Below are positions 1 to 12,194 of a DNA stretch of 64,000 bases, piece by piece. A program made the translations under genes and the position numbers. The DNA lies in contig NC_079876.1 in assembly GCF_029227915.1 (NCBI RefSeq), positions 1,056,001 to 1,120,000 of the forward strand, read 5' to 3'. The DNA comes from Hydractinia symbiolongicarpus (taxonomy: Eukaryota > Cnidaria > Hydrozoa > Anthoathecata > Hydractiniidae). The notes beneath the pieces were generated by a model, which saw nothing but the letters and a program-made list of their open reading frames with translations, had not been told where the DNA came from and ran no database searches. The number at the start of each line of letters is the position of its first letter. Positions within the stretch are counted from its first letter, which is position 1.

Positions 1-1880
1 GACGTTTAATCGCCGGCAAACGAAAACGTGCGACTTCCCGTAAATCCCGGACTCGGCCCGTATAGTCAAAAGTATACAAAGAAAGTACCCAGGGAGTAAA
101 CTCATTTCCCGAACGATTTTTTAAATTAATTTTCACCACTAAAACGCATGAGACTTGAAGTTTTTAGAAAAGTTTTCATTTTTGATGAGACGCTTAATGA
201 AAGTTGCTTAATCGCCGACCAACGAAAACCCGCGATTTCCCGTAAATCCCGGGCTTGGCCCGTATAGTCGAATGTATACAAAGAAAGTACCCTGTGAGTA
301 AACTCATTTCCCGAACGAATTTTTAAATTATTTTTTCACCACTGAAACGCATGAGACTTGTAGTTTTCAAAAATGTTTTCATTTTTGATTAGACGCTGAA
401 TAAAAGAAGTTTAATCGCCGGCAAACGAAAACCTGCGATTTCCCGTAAATCCCGAGTCGGACCGTATAGTCAAAAGTATACAAAGAAAGTACCCAGGGTG
501 TAAACTCATTTCCCGAACGATTTTTTAAATTATTATTTCACCACTAAAGCCCATGAGACTTGTAGTATTTAAAGATATTTTCATTTTTGATGAGACGCTG
601 AATAAAAGATGTTTAATCGCCGGCAAACGAAAACCCGCGACTTCTCGTAAATCCCGGACTCAGCCCGTATAGTCAAAAGTATACAAAGAAAGTACCCAGG
701 GAGTAAACTCATTTCCTGAACGATTTTTTAAATTATTTTTTCACCACTAAAACGCATGAGACTTGTAGTTTTCAAAAATGTTTTCATTTTTGATGAGACG
801 CTGAATAAAAGACGTTTAATCGCCGGCAAACGAAAACGTGCGACTTCCCGTAAATCCCGGACTCGGCCCGTATAGTCAAAAGTATACAAAGAAAGTACCC
901 AGGGAGTAAACTCATTTCCCGAACGATTTTTTAAATTAATTTTCACCACTAAAACGCATGAGACTTGAAGTTTTTAGAAAAGTTTTCATTTTTGATGAGA
1001 CGCTTAATGAAAGTTGCTTAATCGCCGGCCAACGAAAACCCGCGATTTCCCGTAAATCCCGGGCTTGGCCCGTATAGTCGAATGTATACAAAGAAAGTAC
1101 CCTGTGAGTAAACTCATTTCCCGAACGAATTTTTAAATTATTTTTTCACCACTGAAACGCATGAGACTTGTAGTTTTCAGAAATGTTTTCATTTTTGATG
1201 AGACGCTTAATAAAAGTGGTATAATCGTCGGGAAACGAAAACCCGCGATTTCCCGTAAATCCCGGGCTTAGCCCGTATAGTCGAATGTATACAAAGAACG
1301 TACCCAGGGAGTAAACTCATTTCCCGAACGATTTTTTAATTTTTTTTTCACCACTAAAACGCATGAGACTTGTAGTTTTCAGAAATGTTTTCATTTTTGA
1401 TGAGACGCTTAATAAAAGTGGTTTAATCGTCGGGAAACGAAAACCCGCGATTTCCCGTAAATCCCGGGCTTAGCCCGTATAGTCGAATGTATACAAAGAA
1501 AGTACCCAGGGAGTAAACTCATTTCCCGAACGATTTTTTAATTTTTTTTTCACCACTAAAACGCATGAGACTTGTAGTTTTCAAAAATGTTTTCATTTTT
1601 GATGAGACGCTTAATGAAAGAGGTTTAATCGCCGGCAAACGAAAACTCGCGATTTCCCGTAAATCTCGGGCTTGGCCCGTATAGTCGAATGTATACAAAG
1701 AAAGTACCCTGTGAGTAAACTCATTTCCAGAACGATTTTTTAATATATTTTTTCAGCACTAAAACGCATGAGACTTGTAGTTTTCAAAAATGTTTTCATT
1801 TTTGATGAGACGCTGAATAAAAGAAGTTTAATCGCCGGCAAACGAAAACCTGCGATTTCCCGTAAATCCCGAGTCGGCCC

Positions 1881-1997
1881 GTATAGTCAAAAGTATACAA
1901 AGAAAGTAACAAGGGTGTAAAATCATTTCCCGAACGATTTTTTTAATCGCCGGCAAACGAAAACCCGCGACTTCTCGTAAATCCCGGACTCAGCCCG
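1881..1997. repeat. Truncated satellite monomer (about 87 bp internal deletion)
   Basis: Consecutive GTATAGTC landmarks at 1881 and 1997 are only 116 bp apart instead of about 203. The sequence passes from the poly-T tract after GAACG straight to AATCGCCGGC near 1935-1946, so the CACCACT...GACGCTGAATAAAAG half is missing. The break lies in short T-rich homology (TTTTTTAA versus GTTTAATC), which fits a slippage or microhomology deletion. The bases just before it (AACAAGGGTGTAAAATC) are also unusually diverged. Confidence 0.85.
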
Positions 1998-3012
1998 TAT
2001 AGTCAAAAGTATACAAAGAAAGTACCCAGGGAGTAAACTCATTTCCTGAACGATTTTTTAAATTATTTTTTCACCACTAAAACGCATGAGACTTGTAGTT
2101 TTCAAAAATTTTTTCATTTTTGATGAGACGCTGAATAAAAGAAGTTTAATCGCCGGCAAACGAAAACCTGCGATTTCCCGTAAATCCCGGACTCGGCCCG
2201 TATAGTCAAAAGTATACAAAGAAAGTACCCGGGGTGTAAACCCCATTCCCGAACGATTTTTTAAATTATTATTTCACCACTAAAGCCCATGAGACTTGTA
2301 GTATTTAAAGATATTTTCATTTTTGATGAGACGCAGAATAAAAGAAGTTTAATCCCCGGCAAACGAAAACCCGCGACTTCCCGTAAATCCCGGACTCAGC
2401 CCGTATAGTGAAAAGTATACAAAGAAAGTACCCAGGGAGTAAACTCATTTCCCGAACGATTTTTTAAATTATTTTTTCACCACTAAAACGCATGAGACTT
2501 GTAGTTTTCAAAAATGTTTTCATTTTTGCTGAGACGCTGAATAAAAGACGTTTAATCGCCGGCAAACGAAAACGTGCGACTTCCCGTAAATCCCGGACTC
2601 GGCCCGTATAGTCAAAAGTATACAAAGAAAGTACCCGGGGTGTAAACCCCATTCCCGAACGATTTTTTAAATTATTATTTCACCACTAAAGCCCATGAGA
2701 CTTGTAGTATTTAGAGATATTTTCATTTTTGATGAGACGCTGAATAAAAGAAGTTTAATCCCCGGCAAACGAAAACCCGCGACTTCCCGTAAATCCCGGA
2801 CTCAGCCCGTATAGTCAAAAGTATACAAAGAAAGTACCCAGGGAGTAAACTCATTTCCCGAACGATTTTTTAAATTATTTTTTCACCACTAAAACGCATG
2901 AGACTTGTAGTTTTCAAAAATGTTTTCATTTTTGATGAGACGCTGAATAAAAGACGTTTAATCGCCGGCAAACGAAAACGTGGGACTTCCCGTAAATCCC
3001 GGACTCGGCCCG

Positions 3013-4091
3013 TTTTTGATTTTTTTTTTGATTTTCTCTTTATTTAACGTCGATAGATACAATAGTATTTAAATAACTAATTTAAATCGACAACAAAACG
3101 TAAAACAAGGCAAACAGCGATAAAAAATAAGAAAAATAAATAAATAAATAAGTAAAGTTAAAATATGTATGGTATATCCATGCATATTTTACAGGTGCAA
3201 ACATCACCTTCCCAAAATGTTATTGAGCTACGGAAGGCTTCGAGAGAAGGAGCATTCTTTGTAGCGTCAGGCACAGATATCCATAGCTTCCCTGCAATAT
3301 TTGATAAAGTATTTAAGCCATAGTACGTTGTCCGACAAGTTGGTCGCCTGATCAAATTAAAGCAACGAAGGTTGTACTTGTTTTCCCTAACAGAAAATAT
3401 CTCGTTCATATATAGAGGTGACAATCCATTTAAAAATTTGTAAACCTCTTTCATTAAATTCTGTAAATTGATGATGTGAATATTTTTAACATTACATAAA
3501 GGTAAAAGTTCATCGTAACTGCCATTTATATCGTCCTGTATGGTTCTTAGACAACGTTCATGAATACGATTGATTCGATTATTCGCAACTTTTCCACAAA
3601 ACATCCATACTAAGGGACAGTAAGAAAACTGAGACAAAATAAATGAATTGAAGAGAAAACGCTTCATCTTGGGTGTCAAAAAGGAAGATATCCTTTGAAG
3701 CACGTTGAGTTTCCTACTAGCCTTATTACAGATGTTTTTGACATGCGAATGAAAGTTTATTCTCGAGTCAATCGTAACACCAAGAAGCACTACAGACGAT
3801 TTACACGCAATTTTCAAATGGTTAAATATCAAACTTTCATCGTGATGACCTAATACAATATATTGATACTTTTTCAAATTTATTGCTAAGTAATTTTCAT
3901 AAAACCAATTATTAACTATGACCAAATTAGTAAGCAGTGTTTGTTTTACATCTTCTAATGAATTTTGACAAGCATATAAGGTGTTATCATCTGCAAAGTT
4001 ACAAAGGGATGATTGAATAATGATCCAGAATAAATCGTTTATAGAATAATTGAAGAAAGGAGGTCCTAAGATTGATCCTTGTGGAACTCCG
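3013..4091 (-). mobile_element. 5'-truncated LINE (non-LTR retrotransposon) fragment, copy 1
   Basis: A 1079-bp non-satellite block interrupts one monomer between GGACTCGGCCCG and TATAGTCAAAAG. On the minus strand it reads: 3' half of a reverse transcriptase frame, stop at 3158-3160, a 3' UTR of about 145 bp with an AATAAA signal at 3039-3044, and an A-rich tail broken by TC. The trinucleotide CCG is found at both junctions; it could be a very short target duplication or microhomology at the truncated 5' end. This copy differs from the others at a few bases, for example CTGGATC where the rest have CTGGTTC upstream of the FADD motif, and in how the tail Ts are divided (5+10 rather than 6+9). 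Confidence 0.93.
3158..4090 (-). pseudogene. Reverse transcriptase C-terminal fragment, CR1/Jockey-like LINE, copy 1
   Basis: An uninterrupted frame of 310 codons begins exactly at the LINE/satellite junction with no start codon. It opens with GVPQGSILGP (RT motif B region, residues 1-10), followed by the catalytic FADD box (residues 32-35), the LLGVTID segment (102-108), the SQFSYCPLVW and INRIHERCLR blocks of the thumb/connection region, and a C-terminal CxCxxC (about 298-303). These blocks are typical of CR1/L2/Jockey-group ORF2 proteins of invertebrates. The endonuclease, the N-terminal RT half and the first catalytic aspartate (motif A) are absent, so this fragment cannot be an active enzyme. 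Family-specific residues here: arginine-isoleucine before NFHSHV and LLPLCN where other copies have LLSLCN. Confidence 0.92.
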
Positions 4092-6785
4092 TATAGTCAA
4101 AAGTATACAAAGAAAGTACCCAGGGAGTAAACTCATTTCCCGAACGATTTTTTAAATTAATTTTCACCACCAAAACGCATGAGACTTGTAGTTTTCAGAA
4201 ATGTTTTCATTTTTGATGAGACGCTTAATGAAAGTTGCTTAATCGCCGGCCAACGAAAACCCGCGATTTCCCGTAAATCCCGGGCTTGGCCCGTATAGTC
4301 GAATGTATACAAAGAAAGTACCCTGTGAGTAAACTCATTTCCCGAACGAATTTTTAAATTATTTTTTCACCACTAAAACGCATGAGACTTGTAGTTTTCA
4401 GAAATGTTTTCATTTTTGATGAGACGCTTAATAAAAGTGGTTTAATCGCCGGGAAACGAAAACCCGCGATTTCCCGTAAATCCCGGGCTTAGCCCGTATA
4501 GTCGAATGTTTACAAAGAAAGTACCCAGGGAGTAAACTCATTTCCCGAACGATTTTTTAAATTTTTTTTTCACCACTAAAACGCATGAGACTTGTAGTTT
4601 TCAAAAATGTTTTCATTTTTGATGAGACGCTTAATGAAAGAGGTTTAATCGCCGGCAAACGAAAACCCGCGATTTCCCGTAAATCTCGGGCTTTGCCCGT
4701 ATTGTCAAATGTATACAAAGAAAGTACTCTGTGAGTAAACTCATTTCCAGAACGATTTTTTAATTTATTTTTTCAACACTAAAACGCATGAGACTTGTAG
4801 TTTTCAAAAATGTTTTCATTTTTGATGAGACGCTTAATAAAAGAGGTTTAATCGCCGGCAAACGAAAACCTGCGATTTCCCGTAAATCTCGGGCTTGGCC
4901 CGTATAGTCAAAAGTATACAAAGAAGTACCCAGGGAGTAAACTCATTTCCTGAACGATTTTTTAAATTATTTTTTCACCACTAAAACGCATGAGACTTGT
5001 AGTTTTTAAAAATGTTTTCATTTTTTATGAGACGCTGAATAAAAGAAGTTTAATCGCCGGCAAACAAAAACCTGCGATTTCCCGTAAATCCCGGACTCGG
5101 CCCGTATAGTCAAAAGTATACAAAGAAAGTACCCGGGATGTAAACTCATTTCCCGAACGATTTTTTAAATTATTATTTCACCACTAAAGCCCATGAGACT
5201 TGTAGTATTTAAAGATATTTTCATTTTTGATGAGACGCTGAATAAAAGAAGTTTAATCCCCGGCAAACGAAAACCCGCGACTTCCCGTAAATCCCGGACT
5301 CAGCCCGTATAGTCAAAAGTATACAAAGAAAGTACCCAGGGAGTAAACTCATTTCCCGAACGATTTTTTAAATTATTTTTTCACCACTAAAACGCATGAG
5401 ACTTGTAGTTTTCAAAAATGTTTTCATTTTTGATGAGACGCTGAATAAAAGACGTTTAATCGCCGGCAAACGAAAACGTGCGACTTCCCGTAAATCCCGG
5501 ACTCGGCCCGTATAGTCAAAAGTATACAAAGAAAGTACCCAGGGAGTAAACTCATTTCCCGAACGATTTTTTAAATTAATTTTCACCACTAAAACGCATG
5601 AGACTTGTAGTTTTCAGAAAAGTTTTCATTTTCGATGAGACGCTTAATGAAAGTTGCTTAATCGCCGGCCAACGAAAACCCGCGATTTCCCGTAAATCCC
5701 GGGCTTGGCCCGTATAGTCGAATGTATACAAAGAAAGTACCCTGTGAGTAAACTCATTTCCCGAACGAATTTTTAAATTATTTTTTCACCACTGAAACGC
5801 ATGAGACTTGTAGTTTTCAGAAATGTTTTCATTTTTGATGAGACGCTTAATAAAAGTGGTTTAATCGTCGGGAAACGAAAACCCGCGATTTCCCGTAAAT
5901 CCCGGGCTTAGCCCGTATAGTCGAATGTATACAAAGAAAGTACCCAGGGAGTAAACTCATTTCCCGAACGATTTTTTAATTTTTTTTTTACCACTAAAAC
6001 GCATGAGACTTGTAGTTTTCAAAAATGTTTTCATTTTTGATGAGACGCTTAATGAAAGAGGTTTAATCGCCGGCAAACGAAAACTCGCGATTTCCCGTAA
6101 ATCTCGGGCTTGGCCCGTATAGTCGAATGTATACAAAGAAAGTACCCTGTGAGTAAACTCATTTCCAGAACGATTTTTTAATATATTTTTTCAACACTAA
6201 AACGCATGAGACTTGTAGTTTTCAAAAATGTTTTCATTTTTGATGAGACGCTGAATAAAAGAAGTTTAATCGCCGGCAAACGAAAACCTGCGATTTCCAG
6301 TAAATCCCGAGTCGGCCCGTATAGTCAAAAGTATACAAAGAAAGTACCCAGGGTGTAAACTCATTTCCCGAACGATTTTTTAAATTATTATTTCACCACT
6401 AAAGCACATGAGACTTGTAGTTTTCAAAAATGTTTTCATTTTTGATGAGACGCTGAATAAAAGAAGTTTAATCGCCGGCAAACGAAAACCTGCGATTTCC
6501 CGTAAATCCCGGACTCGGCCCGTATATTCAAAAGTATACAAAGAAAGTACCCGGGATGTAAACTCATTTCCCGAACGATTTTTTAAATTATTATTTCACC
6601 ACTAAAGCCCATGAGACTTGTAGTATTTAAAGATATTTTCATTTTTGATGAGACGCTGAATAAAAGAAGTTTAATCCCCGGCAAACGAAAACCCGCGACT
6701 TCCCGTAAATCCCGGACTCAGCCCGTATAGTCAAAAGTATACAAAGAAAGTACCCAGGGAGTAAACTCATTTCCCGAACGATTTT

Positions 6786-8000
6786 TTAAATTATTTTTTC
6801 ACCACTAAAACGCATGAGACTTGTAGTTTTCAAAAATGTTTTCATTTTTGATGAGACGCTGAATAAAAGACGTTTAATCGCCGGCAAACGAAAACGTGCG
6901 ACTTCCCGTAAATCCCGGACTCGGCCCGTATAGTCAAAAGTATACAAAGAAAGTACCCAGGGAGTAAACTCATTTCCCGAACGATTTTTTAAATTAATTT
7001 TCACCACTAAAACGCATGAGACTTGTAGTTTTCAGAAAAGTTTTCATTTTTGATGAGACGCTTAATGAAAGTTGCTTAATCGCCGGCCAACGAAAACCCG
7101 CGATTTCCCGTAAATCCCGGGCTTGGCCCGTATAGTCGAATGTATACAAAGAAGGTACCCTGTGAGTAAACTCATTTCCCGAACGAATTTTTAAATTATT
7201 TTTTCACCACTGAAACGCATGAGACTTGTAGTTTTCAGAAATGTTTTCATTTTTGATGAGACGCTTAATAAAAGTGATTTAATCGTCGGGAAACGAAAAC
7301 CCGCGATTTCCCGTAAATCCCGGGCTTAGCCCGTATAGTCGAATGTATACAAAGAAAGTACCCAGGGAGTAAACTCATTTCCCGAACGATTTTTTAATTT
7401 TTTTTTTACCACTAAAACGCATGAGACTTGTAGTTTTCAAAAATGTTTTCATTTTTGATGAGACGCTTAATGAAAGAGGTTTAATCACCGGCAAACAAAA
7501 ACTCGCGATTTCCCGTAAATCTCGGGCTTGGCCCGTATAGTCGAATGTATACAAAGAAAGTACCCTGTGAGTGAACTCATTTCCAGAACGATTTTTTAAT
7601 ATATTTTTTCAACACTAAAACGCATGAGACTTGTAGTTTTCAAAAATGTTTTCATTTTTGATGAGACGCTGAATAAAAGAAGTTTAATCGCCGGCAAACG
7701 AAAACCTGCGATTTCCCGTAAATCCCGAGTCGGCCCGTATAGTCAAAAGTATACAAAGAAAGTACCCAGGGTGTAAACTCATTTCCCGAACGATTTTTTA
7801 AATTATTATTTCACCACTAAAGCCCATGAGACTTGTAGTATTTAAAGATATTTTCATTTTTGATCAGACGCTGAATAAAACATGTTTAATCGCCGGCAAA
7901 CGAAAACCCGCGACTTCTCGTAAATCCCGGACTCAGCCCGTATAGTCAAAAGTATACAAAGAAAGTACCCAGGGAGTAAACTCATTTCCTGAACGATTTT
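6786..8000. repeat. Six-monomer higher-order repeat unit (1215 bp)
   Basis: The unit runs through three GTCGAATG-type monomers (marked GTTGCTTAATCGCCGGCC, GTCGGG and TCGCGATTTC) and three GTCAAAAG-type monomers (marked CGAGTCGG, TAGTATTTAAAGATATT and AACGTGCGACTTC). It repeats at 8001-9215 and 10432-11646 with the same monomer order. Neighbouring units have gained or lost one monomer: the spacing from 5368 to 6786 is seven monomers, and spacings of 1013 bp (five monomers) occur at 19481 and 22520. Confidence 0.85.
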
Positions 8001-9215
8001 TTAAATTATTTTTTCACCACTAAAACGCATGAGACTTGTAGTTTTCAAAAATGTTTTCATTTTTGATGAGACGCTGAATAAAAGACGTTTAATCGCCGGC
8101 AAACGAAAACGTGCGACTTCCCGTAAATCCCGGACTCGGCCCGTATAGTCAAAAGTATACAAAGAAAGTACCCAGGGAGTAAACTCATTTCCCGAACGAT
8201 TTTTTAAATTAATTTTCACCACTAAAACGCATGAGACTTGTAGTTTTCAGAAAAGTTTTCATTTTTGATGAGACGCTTAATGAAAGTTGCTTAATCGCCG
8301 GCCAACGAAAACCCGCGATTTCCCGTAAATACCGGGCTTGGCCCGTATAGTCGAATGTATACAAAGAAAGTACCCTGTGAGTAAACTCATTTCCCGAACG
8401 AATTTTTAAATTATTTTTTCACCACTGAAACGCATGAGACTTGTAGTTTTCAGAAATGTTTTCATTTTTGATGAGACGCTTAATAAAAGTGGTTTAATCG
8501 TCGGGAAACGAAAACCCGCGATTTCCCGTAAATCCCGGGCTTAGCCCGTATAGTCGAATGTATACAAAGAAAGTACCCAGGGAGTAAACTCATTTCCCGA
8601 ACGATTTTTTAATATTTTTTTTACCACTAAAACGCATGAGACTTGTAGTTTTCAAAAATGTTTTCATTTTTGATGAGACGCTTAATGAAAGAGGTTTAAT
8701 CGCCGGCAAACAAAAACTCGCGATTTCCCGTAAATCTCGGGCTTGGCCCGTATAGTCGAATGTATACAAAGAAAGTACCCTGTGAGTAAACTCATTTCCA
8801 GAACGATTTTTTAATATATTTTTTCAACACTAAAACGCATGAGACTTGTAGTTTTCAAAAATGTTTTCATTTTTGATGAGACGCTGAATAAAAGAAGTTT
8901 AATCGCCGGCAAACGAAAACCTGCGATTTCCCGTAAATCCCGAGTCGGCCCGTATAGTCAAAAGTATACAAAGAAAGTACCCAGGGTGTAAACTCATTTC
9001 CCGAACGATTTTTTAAATTATTATTTCACCACTAAAGCCCATGAGACTTGTAGTATTTAAAGATATTTTCATTTTTGATGAGACGCTGAATAAAAGATGT
9101 TTAATCGCCGGCAAACGAAAACCCGCGACTTCTCGTAAATCCCGGACTCAGCCCGTATAGTCAAAAGTATACAAAGAAAGTACCCAGGGAGTAAACTCAT
9201 TTCCTGAACGATTTT
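8001..9215. repeat. Six-monomer higher-order repeat unit (1215 bp), adjacent copy
   Basis: Same monomer order as the preceding unit, starting at the same base of the first monomer. It ends at the TTAAATT boundary at 9216. The next unit is chimeric because the 3646-bp duplication joint falls inside its first two monomers. Confidence 0.83.
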
Positions 9216-9400
9216 TTAAATTATTTTTTCACCACTAAAACGCATGAGACTTGTAGTTTTCAAAAATGTTTTCATTTTTGATGAGACGCTGAATAAAAGA
9301 CGTTTAATCGCCGGCAAACGAAAACGTGCGACTTCCCGTAAATCCCGGACTCGGCCCGTATAGTCAAAAGTATACAAAGAAAGTACCCAGGGAGTAAACT

Positions 9401-12182
9401 CATTTCCCGAACGAATTTTTAAATTATTTTTTCACCACTGAAACGCATGAGACTTGTAGTTTTCAGAAATGTTTTCATTTTTGATGAGACGCTTAATAAA
9501 AGTGGTTTAATCGTCGGGAAACGAAAACCCGCGATTTCCCGTAAATCCCGGGCTTAGCCCGTATAGTCGAATGTATACAAAGAAAGTACCCAGGGAGTAA
9601 ACTCATTTCCCGAACGATTTTTTAATTTTTTTTTTACCACTAAAACGCATGAGACTTGTAGTTTTCAAAAATGTTTTCATTTTTGATGAGACGCTTAATG
9701 AAAGAGGTTTAATCGCCGGCAAACGAAAACTCGCGATTTCCCGTAAATCTCGGGCTTGGCCCGTATAGTCGAATGTATACAAAGAAAGTACCCTGTGAGT
9801 AAACTCATTTCCAGAACGATTTTTTAATATATTTTTTCAACACTAAAACGCATGAGACTTGTAGTTTTCAAAAATGTTTTCATTTTTGATGAGACGCTGA
9901 ATAAAAGAAGTTTAATCGCCGGCAAACGAAAACCTGCGATTTCCAGTAAATCCCGAGTCGGCCCGTATAGTCAAAAGTATACAAAGAAAGTACCCAGGGT
10001 GTAAACTCATTTCCCGAACGATTTTTTAAATTATTATTTCACCACTAAAGCCCATGAGACTTGTAGTTTTCAAAAATGTTTTCATTTTTGATGAGACGCT
10101 GAATAAAAGAAGTTTAATCGCCGGCAAACGAAAACCTGCGATTTCCCGTAAATCCCGGACTCGGCCCGTATAGTCAAAAGTATACAAAGAAAGTACCCGG
10201 GATGTAAACTCATTTCCCGAACGATTTTTTAAATTATTATTTCACCACTAAAGCCCATGAGACTTGTAGTATTTAAAGATATTTTCATTTTTGATGAGAC
10301 GCTGAATAAAAGAAGTTTAATCCCCGGCAAACGAAAACCCGCGACTTCCCGTAAATCCCGGACTCAGCCCGTATAGTCAAAAGTATACAAAGAAAGTACC
10401 CAGGGAGTAAACTCATTTCCCGAACGATTTTTTAAATTATTTTTTCACCACTAAAACGCATGAGACTTGTAGTTTTCAAAAATGTTTTCATTTTTGATGA
10501 GACGCTGAATAAAAGACGTTTAATCGCCGGCAAACGAAAACGTGCGACTTCCCGTAAATCCCGGACTCGGCCCGTATAGTCAAAAGTATACAAAGAAAGT
10601 ACCCAGGGAGTAAACTCATTTCCCGAACGATTTTTTAAATTAATTTTCACCACTAAAACGCATGAGACTTGTAGTTTTCAGAAAAGTTTTCATTTTTGAT
10701 GAGACGCTTAATGAAAGTTGCTTAATCGCCGGCCAACGAAAACCCGCGATTTCCCGTAAATCCCGGGCTTGGCCCGTATAGTCGAATGTATACAAAGAAG
10801 GTACCCTGTGAGTAAACTCATTTCCCGAACGAATTTTTAAATTATTTTTTCACCACTGAAACGCATGAGACTTGTAGTTTTCAGAAATGTTTTCATTTTT
10901 GATGAGACGCTTAATAAAAGTGGTTTAATCGTCGGGAAACGAAAACCCGCGATTTCCCGTAAATCCCGGGCTTAGCCCGTATAGTCGAATGTATACAAAG
11001 AAAGTACCCAGGGAGTAAACTCATTTCCCGAACGATTTTTTAATTTTTTTTTTACCACTAAAACGCATGAGACTTGTAGTTTTCAAAAATGTTTTCATTT
11101 TTGATGAGACGCTTAATGAAAGAGGTTTAATCGCCGGCAAACAAAAACTCGCGATTTCCCGTAAATCTCGGGCTTGGCCCGTATAGTCGAATGTATACAA
11201 AGAAAGTACCCTGTGAGTGAACTCATTTCCAGAACGATTTTTTAATATATTTTTTCAACACTAAAACGCATGAGACTTGTAGTTTTCAAAAATGTATTCA
11301 TTTTTGATGAGACGCTGAATAAAAGAAGTTTAATCGCCGGCAAACGAAAACCTGCGATTTCCCGTAAATCCCGAGTCGGCCCGTATAGTCAAAAGTATAC
11401 AAAGAAAGTACCCAGGGTGTAAACTCATTTCCCGAACGATTTTTTAAATTATTATTTCACCACTAAAGCCCATGAGACTTGTAGTATTTAAAGATATTTT
11501 CATTTTTGATGAGACGCTGAATAAAACATGTTTAATCGCCGGCAAACGAAAACCCGCGACTTCTCGTAAATCCCGGACTCAGCCCGTATAGTCAAAAGTA
11601 TACAAAGAAAGTACCCAGGGAGTAAACTCATTTCCTGAACGATTTTTTAAATTATTTTTTCACCACTAAAACGCATGAGACTTGTAGTTTTCAAAAATGT
11701 TTTCATTTTTGATGAGACGCTGAATAAAAGACGTTTAATCGCCGGCAAACGAAAACGTGCGACTTCCCGTAAATCCCGGACTCGGCCCGTATAGTCAAAA
11801 GTATACAAAGAAAGTACCCAGGGAGTAAACTCATTTCCCGAACGATTTTTTAAATTAATTTTCACCACTAAAACGCATGAGACTTGTAGTTTTCAGAAAA
11901 GTTTTCATTTTTGATGAGACGCTTAATGAAAGTTGCTTAATCGCCGGCCAACGAAAACCCGCGATTTCCCGTAAATCCCGGGCTTGGCCCGTATAGTCGA
12001 ATGTATACAAAGAAAGTACCCTGTGAGTAAACTCATTTCCCGAACGAATTTTTAAATTATTTTTTCACCACTGAAACGCATGAGACTTGTAGTTTTCAGA
12101 AATGTTTTCATTTTTGATGAGACGCTTAATAAAAGTGGTTTAATCGTCGGGAAACGAAAACCCGCGATTTCCCGTAAATCCC
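9401..12182. repeat. 3646-bp satellite segment, second copy (incomplete)
   Basis: It follows the first copy at an offset of 3646 bp up to about 12182. There the GTCGGG-type monomer changes within CGTAAATCCCG to the GGACTCGGCCCG sequence that flanks LINE copy 2. The copy therefore stops at a recombination joint just before the LINE fragment. Confidence 0.78.
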
Positions 12183-12194
12183 GGACTCGGCCCG

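Larger units (their letters stand above)
5755..9400. repeat. 3646-bp (18-monomer) satellite segment, first copy
   Basis: Rare variants recur at an offset of 3646 bp: AAGAAGGTACCC (7152 and 10798), GTGAGTGAACTC (about 7570 and 11216) and GAATAAAACATG (about 7878 and 11524). The second copy begins near 9401, where a CAGGGAG-type monomer switches to the GAACGAATTTTT type with no intervening monomer; that is the duplication joint. Boundaries are accurate to roughly 20 bp because the flanking monomers are so similar. Confidence 0.8.

Noticed and set aside
728-949. Repeated minus-strand open frames of 62-122 codons in the satellite (same peptide family containing LSLYTFDYTGRVRDLRE), here and at dozens of other places
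   Set aside because: They are just the monomer read in one frame. The monomer length is not a multiple of three, so each frame ends after one to two monomers. There is no start context, no domain, and frames differ with each local indel.
3158-3925. A complete 255-residue protein starting at 3925
   Set aside because: The codon at 3925 is TTG, and the frame continues upstream through FADD and GVPQGS to the junction at 4090. It is an internal part of a truncated reverse transcriptase, not a gene with its own start.
6408-6605. Plus-strand frames across one monomer (also 15965-16171, 17993-18199, 46218-46412)
   Set aside because: Antisense readings of the same monomer; no independent coding evidence.
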